From Novosphingobium sp. SCN 66-18 (GTDB taxonomy: Bacteria; Pseudomonadota; Alphaproteobacteria; Sphingomonadales; Sphingomonadaceae): 64,000 nt of DNA. Below, in pieces: positions 33,247 to 41,813 of the stretch (positions are counted from its first letter, which is position 1; each line of letters begins with the position of its first letter). A program made the position numbers and the translations under genes. A model generated the notes under the pieces. That model searched no databases. It was given only the letters and a program-made list of their open reading frames with translations, and was not told the DNA's origin. The stretch covers positions 1 through 64,000 of the forward strand of contig MEGD01000003.1 in assembly GCA_001725355.1 (NCBI GenBank). Direction: 5' to 3'.

Positions 33247-33610
33247 GCCATCTCCCGGGTGGCGGGTGTGTGCGACACCGGCCCCTAGCCGCGCCGCCGC
33301 CCGGGTGATAGCGCGAAATCGTTCGCTACGGGATAGCCGGGCTTTAGGGTCTCTGGCCCTAAGGTGAGAATCCTAGGGCGCGTGGACAAATCGAATGACA
33401 GATTGCGCCCAGAACCCGTCGCCCGAAATCCCGTCATCCCGGCGAAGGCCGGGATCTCATGCCGGATTGCCGGAGGCCAGAGATGCCAGCCTACGCTGGC
33501 ATGACGAGGGAGGAGGGAGAGGCTTGAAGGGTCTCGCCCACTTGCAGATACTCGACTTTACACGCTACGAGCCGGCTGCTCCGTGTCGAGCGCTTGGGCG
33601 CAGGAAGTGT
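33247..33610. other. Intergenic region with repeats
   Basis: About 364 bases. Near the DUF2061 start is the likely promoter zone, including a small inverted repeat TTAGGG/CCCTAA (33344-33349 with 33357-33362). The middle carries the palindromic element at 33432-33506. No protein gene is supported before 33611, although a frame stays open through the repeat. Confidence 0.4.
33432..33506. repeat. Palindromic intergenic repeat (REP-like)
   Basis: A 75-base element bounded by CGTCAT and ATGACG. Internal palindromes CCCGGC-GAAG-GCCGGG (near the left end) and ATGCCAGC-CTAC-GCTGGCAT (right end) could form two hairpins. Elements with the core TCCCGGCGAAGGCCGGGA are common, multicopy intergenic repeats in sphingomonads and related bacteria, from general knowledge. 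Only one copy lies in this window. Confidence 0.75.
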
Positions 33611-33844
33611 ATGATCGGCAACGTGCTGTCTCTGCTGGTGATGTGGGCTGTTTCAGCCTTCCTCGCGAACAGGCTTTACGTCATCGTTAGATACCGAGCG
33701 ATAAATATCAAAGGGATTACCTACTCAAAGGCCGAGACTCCGATCATGTATTGGATAGAGATGGTACTTCTCGTGTTCGGGCTGGCGATGATCGGAAGCA
33801 TCGCTGTTGGCATGACGCTCTATTACTCGGGCGTGCTGGCGTAA
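33611..33844 (+). CDS. Small hypothetical two-helix membrane protein
   Basis: 77 residues from ATG 33611, with AGGA five bases upstream. Two hydrophobic helices: about residues 3-22 (GNVLSLLVMWAVSAFLANRL) and 45-70 (IEMVLLVFGLAMIGSIAVGM), joined by a short basic loop. The frame remains open upstream through the palindromic repeat, but that part has no ribosome-binding site and unlikely composition. GC content is visibly lower than in neighbouring genes, so it may be an acquired orphan or a weakly expressed gene. Family not recognised. Confidence 0.5.
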   Translation: MIGNVLSLLVMWAVSAFLANRLYVIVRYRAINIKGITYSKAETPIMYWIEMVLLVFGLAMIGSIAVGMTLYYSGVLA

Positions 33845-33938
33845 GTCCTAGCCCTTGATCGCGGTCTGCCAACTGACGAACCGCAGCTAACCAACCCTTC
33901 TCGGTCGCTCCAATTGCTCCTGAATTTAACCACGCCGC

Positions 33939-34865
33939 CTAGGTCGGGTCAAAATAGGCCACGCAGCGCACTTCGATGCTGGAGCGGGTCTTCGCATCGG
34001 GCAGGCTGGTATCGTGGAAGGCGGTGTGCGGGCAGCGCCAGGTCACGGAATGGTCGCTGTCCTGGAACTTGAACAGCAGCACGTCATCAGCCGCCATGTT
34101 GGAGAAATACCACCAGCGATGGCGCGGCCGGTAGCGGAAGATCGTGGCGGCGATCATGTCTTCCTCGCCCTCCACCGGCGCGGTCAGCGCATCGCCGATC
34201 GGGAATTCATCCACCACGAACAGCGTGTTGGAGGCGGTTTCCTCGTCGCGCACCGTGCGCCCGTCGCATACCGCCAGCGGCCAGTCCTGCGGCCCCGGCG
34301 AAAACGTGCGCCACAGCGAGAAGCAGATGTAGCGGGCATAAGGCGGCGCATCGGGAAAGGCCTGCGCATGAATCCGCGCCGCCGCGCGGCGACCGGTGAT
34401 CTCGTTGTAATCGACGTGCGCCTCACCCGCCGGGGGCTGGATGCCGCCGGCGTGCCGGTAGTTCTCCACCTTCTCTTTCGCCCGCGCGCTGAGATCGGCC
34501 GAGGTGCGGATCATCCATCCTTGCGCCGCCACGCGATCCGCCCCGCACATTCGCGCGACCAGTTGTTCCACTTCGCGCAGATAGCCCGCGTCCACCGCCT
34601 CCCTGTCGTGGAAATCGGCAATGGCGGAGCGATGCCGGCCGATCATGAAGCCGTGACGGTCCAGCGTGAAGTGATCGCGGATCGGCATCCCGTCACGCAC
34701 CACCGTCGCGTGATCCACATAATCGCCGGTATTGATCTCCGCGCCCCGGCTCACGTAGCGGCGCGTTACATAGTCGCCCTCGGCCAGATAGCGGATCAGC
34801 GCCGGCGCCGCGCGCACGCTGTCCTCGATCGCATCGCCTTCGATCGGCTCCACCACGCCACCCAT
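33939..34865 (-). CDS. CmcJ/NvfI-family non-heme iron oxidoreductase
   Basis: 308 residues from ATG 34865 with GGAAAGG upstream. Recognised by the CmcJ/NvfI pattern: RDHFTLDRHGF early, AHVDYNEITGRRA (His-x-Asp metal site) in the middle, then FSLWRTFSPGPQDWPLAVCDG, FRYRPRHRWWYFSNM, DDVLLFKFQDSD and PHTAFHD. The family includes Fe(II)/2-oxoglutarate-type oxygenases of cephamycin and fungal meroterpenoid pathways, but most bacterial members have no known substrate. It lies 72 bases after the glycosyltransferase gene in the same direction. There is no biosynthetic cluster around it. Confidence 0.82.
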   Translation of the reverse strand: MGGVVEPIEGDAIEDSVRAAPALIRYLAEGDYVTRRYVSRGAEINTGDYVDHATVVRDGMPIRDHFTLDRHGFMIGRHRSAIADFHDREAVDAGYLREVEQLVARMCGADRVAAQGWMIRTSADLSARAKEKVENYRHAGGIQPPAGEAHVDYNEITGRRAAARIHAQAFPDAPPYARYICFSLWRTFSPGPQDWPLAVCDGRTVRDEETASNTLFVVDEFPIGDALTAPVEGEEDMIAATIFRYRPRHRWWYFSNMAADDVLLFKFQDSDHSVTWRCPHTAFHDTSLPDAKTRSSIEVRCVAYFDPT

Positions 34866-34937
34866 CGTCGGGCCTTTCCTTTCCCCAATATTGTTAGTCG
34901 ACCGAATTACACATATGTGTAATTTCTGTCCAGGGAT

Positions 34938-36161
34938 TTACGCGCGCCCGTCCTTGTTCTCGCCCTTGCGCCGGGCCACCAGCGCCGCAAACTCCCGCTC
35001 CAGGGCATCCGTGCTGCGGTGAAGATCGTGTTTCGCCGCGGCCAGCCGGCGCACACGGCTTGAAAAATGGCCGTAGAAGCCGGGATCGTCGAAAAACGCG
35101 ACGATCTTCTCGATGATCTGTTCCAGAAACCTGTCGCTGGGAAGCTCCGTGAAAGGCGGCTGGTAACAGGCCTGCGGGAACTCGATGCGCAAGCCGCCCT
35201 CGCCCAGCATTTCCGGCGGCCCGCCCCGGTTGCTGACGATCGCCGGAATGCCGTTGAGCATGGCCTCCACGATCACCCGGCCCGCGCTTTCCCACCACAG
35301 CGTCGGCATCAGCAGGCAGCGCGCGCGGCCATAGACGGGCCGCATGTCCGCCGTGTTCGGGGTGACCACCACGTTCGACAGGCTGTCGCGCGGCTCGCCG
35401 AACGCGGTTGTCACCATCTGGACGATATCGACCCATTTGCCGCGCGCCTCAACCACCTCGAAGACGATGTCCGGTCGGCGGCGTTCCAGCAGCATGGCCA
35501 TGCGGCAGACAACCGCGGCCCCTTTCTCCAGGGTGGGATTGACGAACAGAACCCGATCCGGCCGGGTCGCCAGCGCGACGACGGCGGCCGGATCGATGAA
35601 CACGCCCACGGAGCGCGCCTCATAGCCTTCGCGCTCGCGGTAGAGCGCGGCGTTTGCCTCGCTGACGGTCAGCAGCAGGTCGACATCCCGGCACCAGCGC
35701 GCACCATGGTACTGCGCATTGCCGAGATAGGCGACCACGCCCGCGCCGGCACGTTGCGCGTCGATCGCGGTCAGCATTTCCAGCGTCTGGCCGCCATAGA
35801 AGAACACGATATCCGGCCCGAACGCTTCCAGCCTGCCCAGCAGCGCCTCGTGCCAGTCTCCTTCCTCGCGCGATGTCATCAGGGGGCGCGCGGTCTCTCG
35901 GGTCACGTAGAGCCGATGCCGGAGCGGGCCATCGTCCACGTTCACCCACTGGCCCGCCCGTGCGCGCACCTCGTCCCAGGAATCGGCGATGCGCGAGACG
36001 CCCGCCGGATGATCGAAGATCGTCGCCCCGAGAATATCGATGTCATGCCCCCGGCGGGCGAGCTGCATCAGCATTTCGCGGACCGCGATCGAGGCACCAC
36101 TCGACGTATCGAGCAGGCTGAACACGCTGGCCCAGAGGATCTTCATCTTCGGCACCGGCAT
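34938..36161 (-). CDS. Glycosyltransferase family 4 protein
   Basis: About 407 residues from ATG 36161; ATG 36146 and TTG 36170 are also possible. GT-B fold: the N-domain has MKILWASVF then SSGASIAVREMLMQLARRGHDIDILGA, the typical acceptor-side opening. The C-domain has RVLFVNPTLEKGAAV and WWESAGRVIVEAMLNGIPAIVSNRGGPPEMLGEG, the E-x7-E type nucleotide-sugar motif of GT4 enzymes. It probably builds a surface polysaccharide, glycolipid or glycosylated metabolite. Donor and acceptor cannot be told from sequence. It is isolated from other glycan genes. Confidence 0.85.
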   Translation of the reverse strand: MPVPKMKILWASVFSLLDTSSGASIAVREMLMQLARRGHDIDILGATIFDHPAGVSRIADSWDEVRARAGQWVNVDDGPLRHRLYVTRETARPLMTSREEGDWHEALLGRLEAFGPDIVFFYGGQTLEMLTAIDAQRAGAGVVAYLGNAQYHGARWCRDVDLLLTVSEANAALYREREGYEARSVGVFIDPAAVVALATRPDRVLFVNPTLEKGAAVVCRMAMLLERRRPDIVFEVVEARGKWVDIVQMVTTAFGEPRDSLSNVVVTPNTADMRPVYGRARCLLMPTLWWESAGRVIVEAMLNGIPAIVSNRGGPPEMLGEGGLRIEFPQACYQPPFTELPSDRFLEQIIEKIVAFFDDPGFYGHFSSRVRRLAAAKHDLHRSTDALEREFAALVARRKGENKDGRA

Positions 36162-36268
36162 TTCCGACAAAGGCCCACTCCCCCGTGGCCGCCCCGTGGT
36201 TGCGGTGCGGCATCACGGCCGGGTATAGCGGGCAACAAGCCGCGCGTCAGTGCCGCAAGCGCCGCGCT

Positions 36269-37249
36269 TCAGACGAGAAAGCGATCGAGCCTTTTGCGGA
36301 CGATGTCTTCGGCATCGTCGATGATGCGCGCGATCAGTTCCTGGCAGGTCGGCACATCGTGGATCAGGCCCTGGACCATGCCGGCCCAGAACACGCCCTT
36401 GGTCAGGTCTCCGGTCTGAAGCAGTTCCTTGCCCGCCACGCCCGAAACCAGTTCGCGCACGTCCTCGAACACCGCATCGGGCTGCGACAGGCGCCGCACT
36501 ACCTCTTCCGATACGGCACTGCGCCCCACGCGCGCAGTGTTCTTGAAGTTGCGGAAGATCAGGAAGCTGCCGCGCTCGTCGTTGTCGACGTAGGCCTGCT
36601 TCACGTTGTCGTGGATGGGCGCTTCCTTCGTCGCGCAGAACCGCGTGCCCATGTTGATCCCTTCCGCACCCAGGCTCAGCGCCGCGACCAGCCCGCGCCC
36701 GTCACCGAACCCGCCAGAGGCCAGCAGCGGGATCTTCACCTTGTCCGCCGCAGCCGGGATCAAGATCAGGCCGGGAATGTCGTCCTCGCCGGGGTGCCCC
36801 GCGCACTCGAAGCCGTCGATCGAGATGATGTCGCACCCCGCCTTCTCCGCTGAAAGCGCGTGGCGCACCGCCGTGCACTTGTGCAGGATGGTCACGCCAT
36901 GCGGCTTGAGCATCTCCCAGATCTCGCGCACCGCCTGCGTGCCCGCGGTTTCCACGATCTTGACGCCGCCATCGATGATCGCCTGCGCATAAGCCTTGTA
37001 ATCGGGCGAATTGACCGTCGGGAAGATCGTCATGTTCACGCCGAACGGCTTGTCGGTCATCGCCCGGGTCCGCTCGATCTCCTCGCGCAGCTTGTCCGGC
37101 GTCGGCTGGGTCAGCGCGGTGATGATGCCAAGCCCGCCCGCGTTCGAGACCGCGCTCGCCAGTTCGGCATAGCCCACGTTCATCATCCCGCCCTGCACGA
37201 TCGGATGCTCGATCCCCAGCATCTCGGTAATGCGCGTCTTGAAAGCCAT
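36269..37249 (-). CDS. Nitronate monooxygenase / 2-nitropropane dioxygenase family
   Basis: 326 residues from ATG 37249 with GAGG upstream; the longer frame runs into the neighbouring gene. FMN-dependent TIM barrel: HPIVQGGMMNVGYAELASAVSNAGGLG at the start, KPFGVNMT, DIISIDGFECAGHPGED (with the HPG motif) and ASGGFGDGRGLVAALSLGAEGINMGTRF (phosphate-binding loops). Many class members near fatty-acid genes act as enoyl reductase- or dehydrogenase-like enzymes rather than on nitronates. It directly follows three acyl-CoA dehydrogenase genes (23-base gap), so a role in degrading a specific acyl substrate is likely. Confidence 0.88.
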   Translation of the reverse strand: MAFKTRITEMLGIEHPIVQGGMMNVGYAELASAVSNAGGLGIITALTQPTPDKLREEIERTRAMTDKPFGVNMTIFPTVNSPDYKAYAQAIIDGGVKIVETAGTQAVREIWEMLKPHGVTILHKCTAVRHALSAEKAGCDIISIDGFECAGHPGEDDIPGLILIPAAADKVKIPLLASGGFGDGRGLVAALSLGAEGINMGTRFCATKEAPIHDNVKQAYVDNDERGSFLIFRNFKNTARVGRSAVSEEVVRRLSQPDAVFEDVRELVSGVAGKELLQTGDLTKGVFWAGMVQGLIHDVPTCQELIARIIDDAEDIVRKRLDRFLV

Positions 37250-37272
37250 GGTCGTTCCTCTTTCGGTGTTCG

Positions 37273-38430
37273 TCAGTAGCTGCGCGGCAGCCCCAGCACA
37301 TGCTCGGCAAGGTAGCTGAGGATCAGGTTGGTGCTGATCGGCGCGACGGTATAAAGCCGCGCCTCGCGGAACTTGCGCTCCACATCGTATTCCTCGGCAA
37401 AACCGAAGCCGCCGAAGGTCTGCACGCACATGTCCGCCGCCGCCCAGCTGGCCTCGCTCGCCAGCAGCTTGGCCATGTTCGCCTCCGCGCCCGGATTGCC
37501 GCCGCTGTCATAGACCTGCGCCGCATGGTGGACCATCAGTTCGGCCGCCCGCATCTGCGCATAGGCCCGCGCGATCGGGAACTGGATGCCCTGGTTCTGC
37601 CCGATCGCCCGGCCGAAAACCTTGCGCTCCCGGGCGTAGTCGCTTGCCCGCGCGATGAACCACTTGGCATCGCCCACGCATTCCGAGGCGATGAGAATGC
37701 GTTCGGCGTTCATCCCCGAAAGGATGTAGCGGAAGCCCTGCCCCTCCTCGCCGATCAGCGCCGAGGCCGGGACGCGCATGTCGTCGAAGAACACCTCGGT
37801 CGTCGAATGGTTCATCATCGTGCGGATCGGCTTGATCGTCATGCCCTTGCCGACCGCCTCGCGCATGTCGACAAGGAAGATCGAAAGCCCTTCGGTCCGC
37901 TTGGCCACCGCATCGCGCGGCGTGGTCCGCGCCAGCAGCAGCATGAGATCGGAATATTCGGCGCGGCTGGTCCAGATCTTCTGGCCGTTGACCACATAGT
38001 GATCGCCGTCCCGCACCGCCACCGTGCGCAGCGAAAGCGTGTCCGTGCCGCTGGTCGGTTCCGAGACGCCGAACGCCTGCAGCCGCAGTTCCCCGCTGGC
38101 GATGCCGGGCAGGTAACGCTGCTTCTGCTCCGCGCTGCCATAGCGCAGCAGCGTGTTCATGATGTACATCTGCGCGTGCGCCGAAGCCCCGTTGCAGCCC
38201 GATGCCTGGATTTCCTCCATGATCACCGCCGCCGCATCGAGCTTCAGGCCCGAGCCGCCGTATTCCGGCGGGATAAGCGCGGCCAGGAACCCCGACCGCG
38301 TCAGCGCGTCCACGAACTCCGCCGGATAGGCCCGGTCGCGGTCCTTGTCCCGCCAGTATTCCCCCGGAAAATCCGCGCACAATGCCTGCACCGCGCGGCG
38401 GATTTCCGCCATGTCCTCGCTCTCGGTCAT
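37273..38430 (-). CDS. Acyl-CoA dehydrogenase (third of the cluster)
   Basis: 385 residues from ATG 38430, 16 bases after the previous acyl-CoA dehydrogenase stop. FAD-binding signatures: QAFGVSEPTSGTDT (FAD/substrate loop), NGQKIWTSRAE, and the C-terminal QTFGGFGFAEEYDVER, where GGxGxxxE positions the probable catalytic base. Ends with AEHVLGLP. A complete, typical ACAD. The cluster suggests beta-oxidation of a particular acyl-CoA; the substrate is not evident. Confidence 0.92.
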   Translation of the reverse strand: MTESEDMAEIRRAVQALCADFPGEYWRDKDRDRAYPAEFVDALTRSGFLAALIPPEYGGSGLKLDAAAVIMEEIQASGCNGASAHAQMYIMNTLLRYGSAEQKQRYLPGIASGELRLQAFGVSEPTSGTDTLSLRTVAVRDGDHYVVNGQKIWTSRAEYSDLMLLLARTTPRDAVAKRTEGLSIFLVDMREAVGKGMTIKPIRTMMNHSTTEVFFDDMRVPASALIGEEGQGFRYILSGMNAERILIASECVGDAKWFIARASDYARERKVFGRAIGQNQGIQFPIARAYAQMRAAELMVHHAAQVYDSGGNPGAEANMAKLLASEASWAAADMCVQTFGGFGFAEEYDVERKFREARLYTVAPISTNLILSYLAEHVLGLPRSY

Positions 38431-38446
38431 GCCTGCGGTATCGTCC

Positions 38447-39652
38447 TTATGCGGGTATCTGGTTGAACGGCACGCCCTTGTCCGGGCGGTGGTCCTGCGG
38501 CAGGCCCAAGATGCGTTCGGCGATGGTGTTGAGCAGCATTTCGTCCGCGCCGCCGGCGATCCGCCCGGTGGGGGCGTTGAGCCAGCTCGCGGTCCAGTTC
38601 TCCTTCTGCGAGGCATGCGGGTCGAACGCGAGGCCGGCATTGCCCTGCAGGTCGATCGCCAGTTCCGACAGCTTCTGCCGGCTGCGCACCGCCACCAGCT
38701 TGTTCAGCGAGCCTTCCGGCCCCGGCTCCATCCCCGCCTGCATCATCAGCATCGCGCGGGTGGTGATCGATTCCAGCCCCGCGCGCATCGCGTGGTTGCG
38801 CGCGATCTGCGAACGGATGCGGCCGTCCTCGATCGCCGGGCGGCCGTTGACTTCCACATCGCGCGCCAGGTCCACGAACAGGTCGAGATGCGGGCCGAAG
38901 CCGCCGCTGTCGGTCGCCACGTAGCGCTCGATCATCAGCGTCGCCATCGCCACCGCGAAGCCGCCGCCCACCGGGCTCATCCGCTGGCTGTCCTCCAGCC
39001 GCACGTCGTCGAAGAACACCTCGTTGACGTGGCTGTCCCCGCCCGCGAGCTTGATCGGACGGACCTCGACGCCGGGCGCCTTCATGTCCACCCAGTAGTA
39101 GGTCAGCCCCTTGTGCTTGGGCACCGTGGGATCGGTCCGCGCCACGATCACGCCATAGTCGCAATACTGCGCCCAGCTCGTCCACACCTTCTGCCCGTTG
39201 AGCTTCCAGCCGTTGCCGTCCACTTCGGCACGGGTGCGCAGGCCAGCGAGGTCCGATCCGCCCGCCGGCTCGGAGAACAGCTGGCACCAGATTTCCTCGC
39301 CGCGCAGCGCCTTGAGCACCCGTTCCCTGACGAAGGCCTTGTCCTCGCAGAAGCGCATCAGGATCGGCACCGGCATCCCCAGCGAGATGCCGAAATAGGC
39401 CGTGGGCATACCGAAGCCCATCTCCTCGGTATCGAAGATCACCTTCTCGATGTGGGTCAGGCCCTGCCCGCCCATCTCCGTGGGCCAGTTGATCCCGGCA
39501 AAACCCGCATCGAACCGCGCGGCCAGATAGCGCCGGCCCAGCGCCAGATCCTGCTCCACGCCCAGCCCGCGCCGGGCTTCGCGCCCGAACTCGCCCGCCA
39601 CCGATTGCAGCCACGCGCGGGCACGGGCGCGGAAAGCCTCGTAATCGCTCAT
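38447..39652 (-). CDS. Acyl-CoA dehydrogenase subunit (second of the cluster)
   Basis: 401 residues from ATG 39652, overlapping the upstream ACAD stop by ATGA. Typical middle: INWPTEMGGQGLT, QLFSEPAGGSDLAG (FAD loop), NGQKVWTSWAQYCD and the C-terminal GADEMLLNTIAERILGLP. It has no GGxGxxxE block. With the coupled upstream ACAD, which has one, it resembles the heterotetrameric FadE pairs that act on bulky CoA esters such as steroid side chains; that comparison is inference. Confidence 0.92.
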   Translation of the reverse strand: MSDYEAFRARARAWLQSVAGEFGREARRGLGVEQDLALGRRYLAARFDAGFAGINWPTEMGGQGLTHIEKVIFDTEEMGFGMPTAYFGISLGMPVPILMRFCEDKAFVRERVLKALRGEEIWCQLFSEPAGGSDLAGLRTRAEVDGNGWKLNGQKVWTSWAQYCDYGVIVARTDPTVPKHKGLTYYWVDMKAPGVEVRPIKLAGGDSHVNEVFFDDVRLEDSQRMSPVGGGFAVAMATLMIERYVATDSGGFGPHLDLFVDLARDVEVNGRPAIEDGRIRSQIARNHAMRAGLESITTRAMLMMQAGMEPGPEGSLNKLVAVRSRQKLSELAIDLQGNAGLAFDPHASQKENWTASWLNAPTGRIAGGADEMLLNTIAERILGLPQDHRPDKGVPFNQIPA

Positions 39653-40755
39653 GCAGCCTCTCCCGTCAGTTGATCGACCAGCAGGTCTTCCCAGAACAGC
39701 AGGTTGCCCTGCTCGATCGCCAGGCTGCGCGCGCGGCGCATGTGCAGATGCAGCCCCTGTTCCCACGTCACGCCGATCCCGCCATGGATCTGCACGCAAT
39801 CGCGCGCGGCGGCGTCGTAGGCCTCGGTCGCGGAAATCCGCGCATCGGCCGCCGCGATGAGGAAGTCGGCCGCCCCCTGCGAAGCGTCGGCCAGCGCCGC
39901 CGCGTGGATGCAGTTGGCCCGCGCAATCTCGACCAGCCCGTACAGTTCGGCGATGCGGTGCTTGACCGACTGGAATGCACCGATCGGCTGGCCGAAGGCC
40001 TTGCGCGTCACGGCATAGTCGCGCGCGATCGTCAGCAGCGCCTCGGCCCCGCCGGTCTGCTCGTGCGCCGTCACCACCGCCATCCGGGCCAGCACGTCCA
40101 GCGCCAGCGCGCGCGCCGCATCGCCCTGCGCCAGCAGCATGGCCGGCACGTCGGCGAAGGCCAGGTCGGCATAGAGGCGGCTGTTGTCGAAGCCGTCCAC
40201 CGGGTTGCGCATCGCCGCTGAAAGTTCGACGAGTACCAGCGCCGGCTCACCCTCGTTCATCGCCCAGACCACCGCGATGTCCGCGGCAAGCCCGGCCACC
40301 ACGCCTTCCTTGACGCCGGTCAGCCGGCCGCCCGCGAAGGTCGTGGTCGGCCGCGGCGGCAGCGGCGCATTGCCCTCCGCGAAGGCCACGGTCGCCGTCG
40401 CCGCGCCGCTCGCCAGCCGGGGAAGCCATGCCGCCTGCACCTCGGCCGCTCCAGCCTCGGCCAGCGCCCGCGCCGCGCCATAGCCCACCGTAAGGAACGG
40501 CGCGCCGGCGATTACCCCGCCTGCCGCCTGCGCCACCAGCCCCAGCTCGATCAGGCCCAGACCAAGCCCGCCATGCTCCTCCGCGATCGCCAGCGCCGTC
40601 CAACCCTGCTCCACCGCCGTATCCCGGAACACCGCGTCGCAAGCGCCCACCTGCTCCAGCAGGCCCAGCAACCGCCCCTTGTCCGACCGCGCCTCCAGCA
40701 CCCGCCGGCACTCCGTCGCAATCGCCTGCTGTCCCTCGTCAAGAAGGATCGACAT
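39649..40755 (-). CDS. Acyl-CoA dehydrogenase subunit (first of the cluster)
   Basis: 368 residues from ATG 40755. Shorter and more divergent than the other two: the central FAD loop of normal ACADs is weakly conserved, while the C-terminal block CVQIHGGIGVTWEQGLHLHMRRA is strong and contains GGxGxxxE, the likely catalytic base. It is translationally coupled (ATGA) to the next ACAD, a hallmark of alpha2beta2 FadE pairs. It is first in a four-gene unit with two ACADs and the nitronate monooxygenase-like gene, 116 bases after the dgcR-like gene. Confidence 0.9.
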   Translation of the reverse strand: MSILLDEGQQAIATECRRVLEARSDKGRLLGLLEQVGACDAVFRDTAVEQGWTALAIAEEHGGLGLGLIELGLVAQAAGGVIAGAPFLTVGYGAARALAEAGAAEVQAAWLPRLASGAATATVAFAEGNAPLPPRPTTTFAGGRLTGVKEGVVAGLAADIAVVWAMNEGEPALVLVELSAAMRNPVDGFDNSRLYADLAFADVPAMLLAQGDAARALALDVLARMAVVTAHEQTGGAEALLTIARDYAVTRKAFGQPIGAFQSVKHRIAELYGLVEIARANCIHAAALADASQGAADFLIAAADARISATEAYDAAARDCVQIHGGIGVTWEQGLHLHMRRARSLAIEQGNLLFWEDLLVDQLTGEAA

Positions 40756-40871
40756 TTCACGCACCCCTTTCCCCGCAGCATTCGGCCAATATCCAGCGCG
40801 CGACGCCACCCTCTTTTAATCGATCAGTTAAACTACACAGGAACGGGCATCAGGCAAGGGCAAAGGTAACC

Positions 40872-41756
40872 TCACCGCGTGGCCAGCACGCTCCGGACGC
40901 ATTCGAGGAAATGGTGCGAAACGGTCGAAAGCGGGCGATCTTCCAGATGCGCGGCAATCACATCGAAGCGCATCGTTTCGTTGAGCGGGCGGTAGTCCAT
41001 TGCTTCGCTGGCACAGGCCCGGGCGGTAAATTCGTCCATGATCGCCACGCCCAGCCCGCGTTCGACCAGCGCCGCCGCCACGAAATAGGTCTTGGTCTGG
41101 ATAACCGGGGCGCCATCGTCGACGGCGGGCTGCCGGCGGCCGAGCAGCGTGCCGATCGTGCCGTCGTTGAGCAGCTCGATCACGCGCAGGTCGCGCACCT
41201 GGTCCAGCGCGATCCGTTCCGGCGGATCGGGAATATCCTGCCGGCGGAACAGCAGCACGATCTGGCCGGTCCCGAGCATGACTGGCGCCAGCCGGGGGTG
41301 GCGCGGTGCGTCGTAGCCGATCACGATATCGCTGGTACGCGCCTGCAACGCCTCGACCAGCTCCTCGCTGTGCAGCGTCCGCAGATCGATCGACACGCCG
41401 GGATGCCGCGCCACGAACGCGGCCACGGCATCGGGAACGACCTCCAGCCCCAGCGAATGGATCATCGCCACGCGCAGGCGGCCTTGCTCGATCCGGCGCA
41501 GGTTACGCGCGGATTCGCGCAGCATGTCCACGCTGTGCCGCACCGCGCTGGCATCCGCGAACAGTTCGTGCGCCTCGTCGGTCGGCACCAGCCGCCCCTT
41601 GACCACGCGGAACAGCGCGAAGCCCAGCCGCGTTTCGGCGTGGCGCAGGACCTTGCCCACCGATGGCTGCGACACGCCCAGCAATCGCGCCGCGCCGCTG
41701 AGCGACCCGGTCTGATAGACGGCGTGGAACACCTCGATATGGCGCAGGCTGATCAT
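40872..41756 (-). CDS. dgcR: LysR-family regulator of D-glutamate catabolism (DgcR-like)
   Basis: 294 residues from ATG 41756. The N-terminal winged helix (SLRHIEVFHAVYQTGSLSGAARLLGVSQPSVGKVLRHAE) is typical of LysR regulators, and residues 90-290 form the co-inducer domain. It follows dgcA by 57 bases on the same strand. In other Proteobacteria the D-glutamate genes dgcN and dgcA are controlled by a LysR protein, DgcR, so context supports that name. A palindrome upstream of dgcN (43862-43878) is the likely operator. It could also affect the acyl-CoA dehydrogenase genes downstream. Confidence 0.82.
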   Translation of the reverse strand: MISLRHIEVFHAVYQTGSLSGAARLLGVSQPSVGKVLRHAETRLGFALFRVVKGRLVPTDEAHELFADASAVRHSVDMLRESARNLRRIEQGRLRVAMIHSLGLEVVPDAVAAFVARHPGVSIDLRTLHSEELVEALQARTSDIVIGYDAPRHPRLAPVMLGTGQIVLLFRRQDIPDPPERIALDQVRDLRVIELLNDGTIGTLLGRRQPAVDDGAPVIQTKTYFVAAALVERGLGVAIMDEFTARACASEAMDYRPLNETMRFDVIAAHLEDRPLSTVSHHFLECVRSVLATR

Positions 41757-41813
41757 GCGGCGACCTTATGGGCACGTCCGCGCGTGGCAAGCCGGATCGT
41801 CAAATCCAGATCC

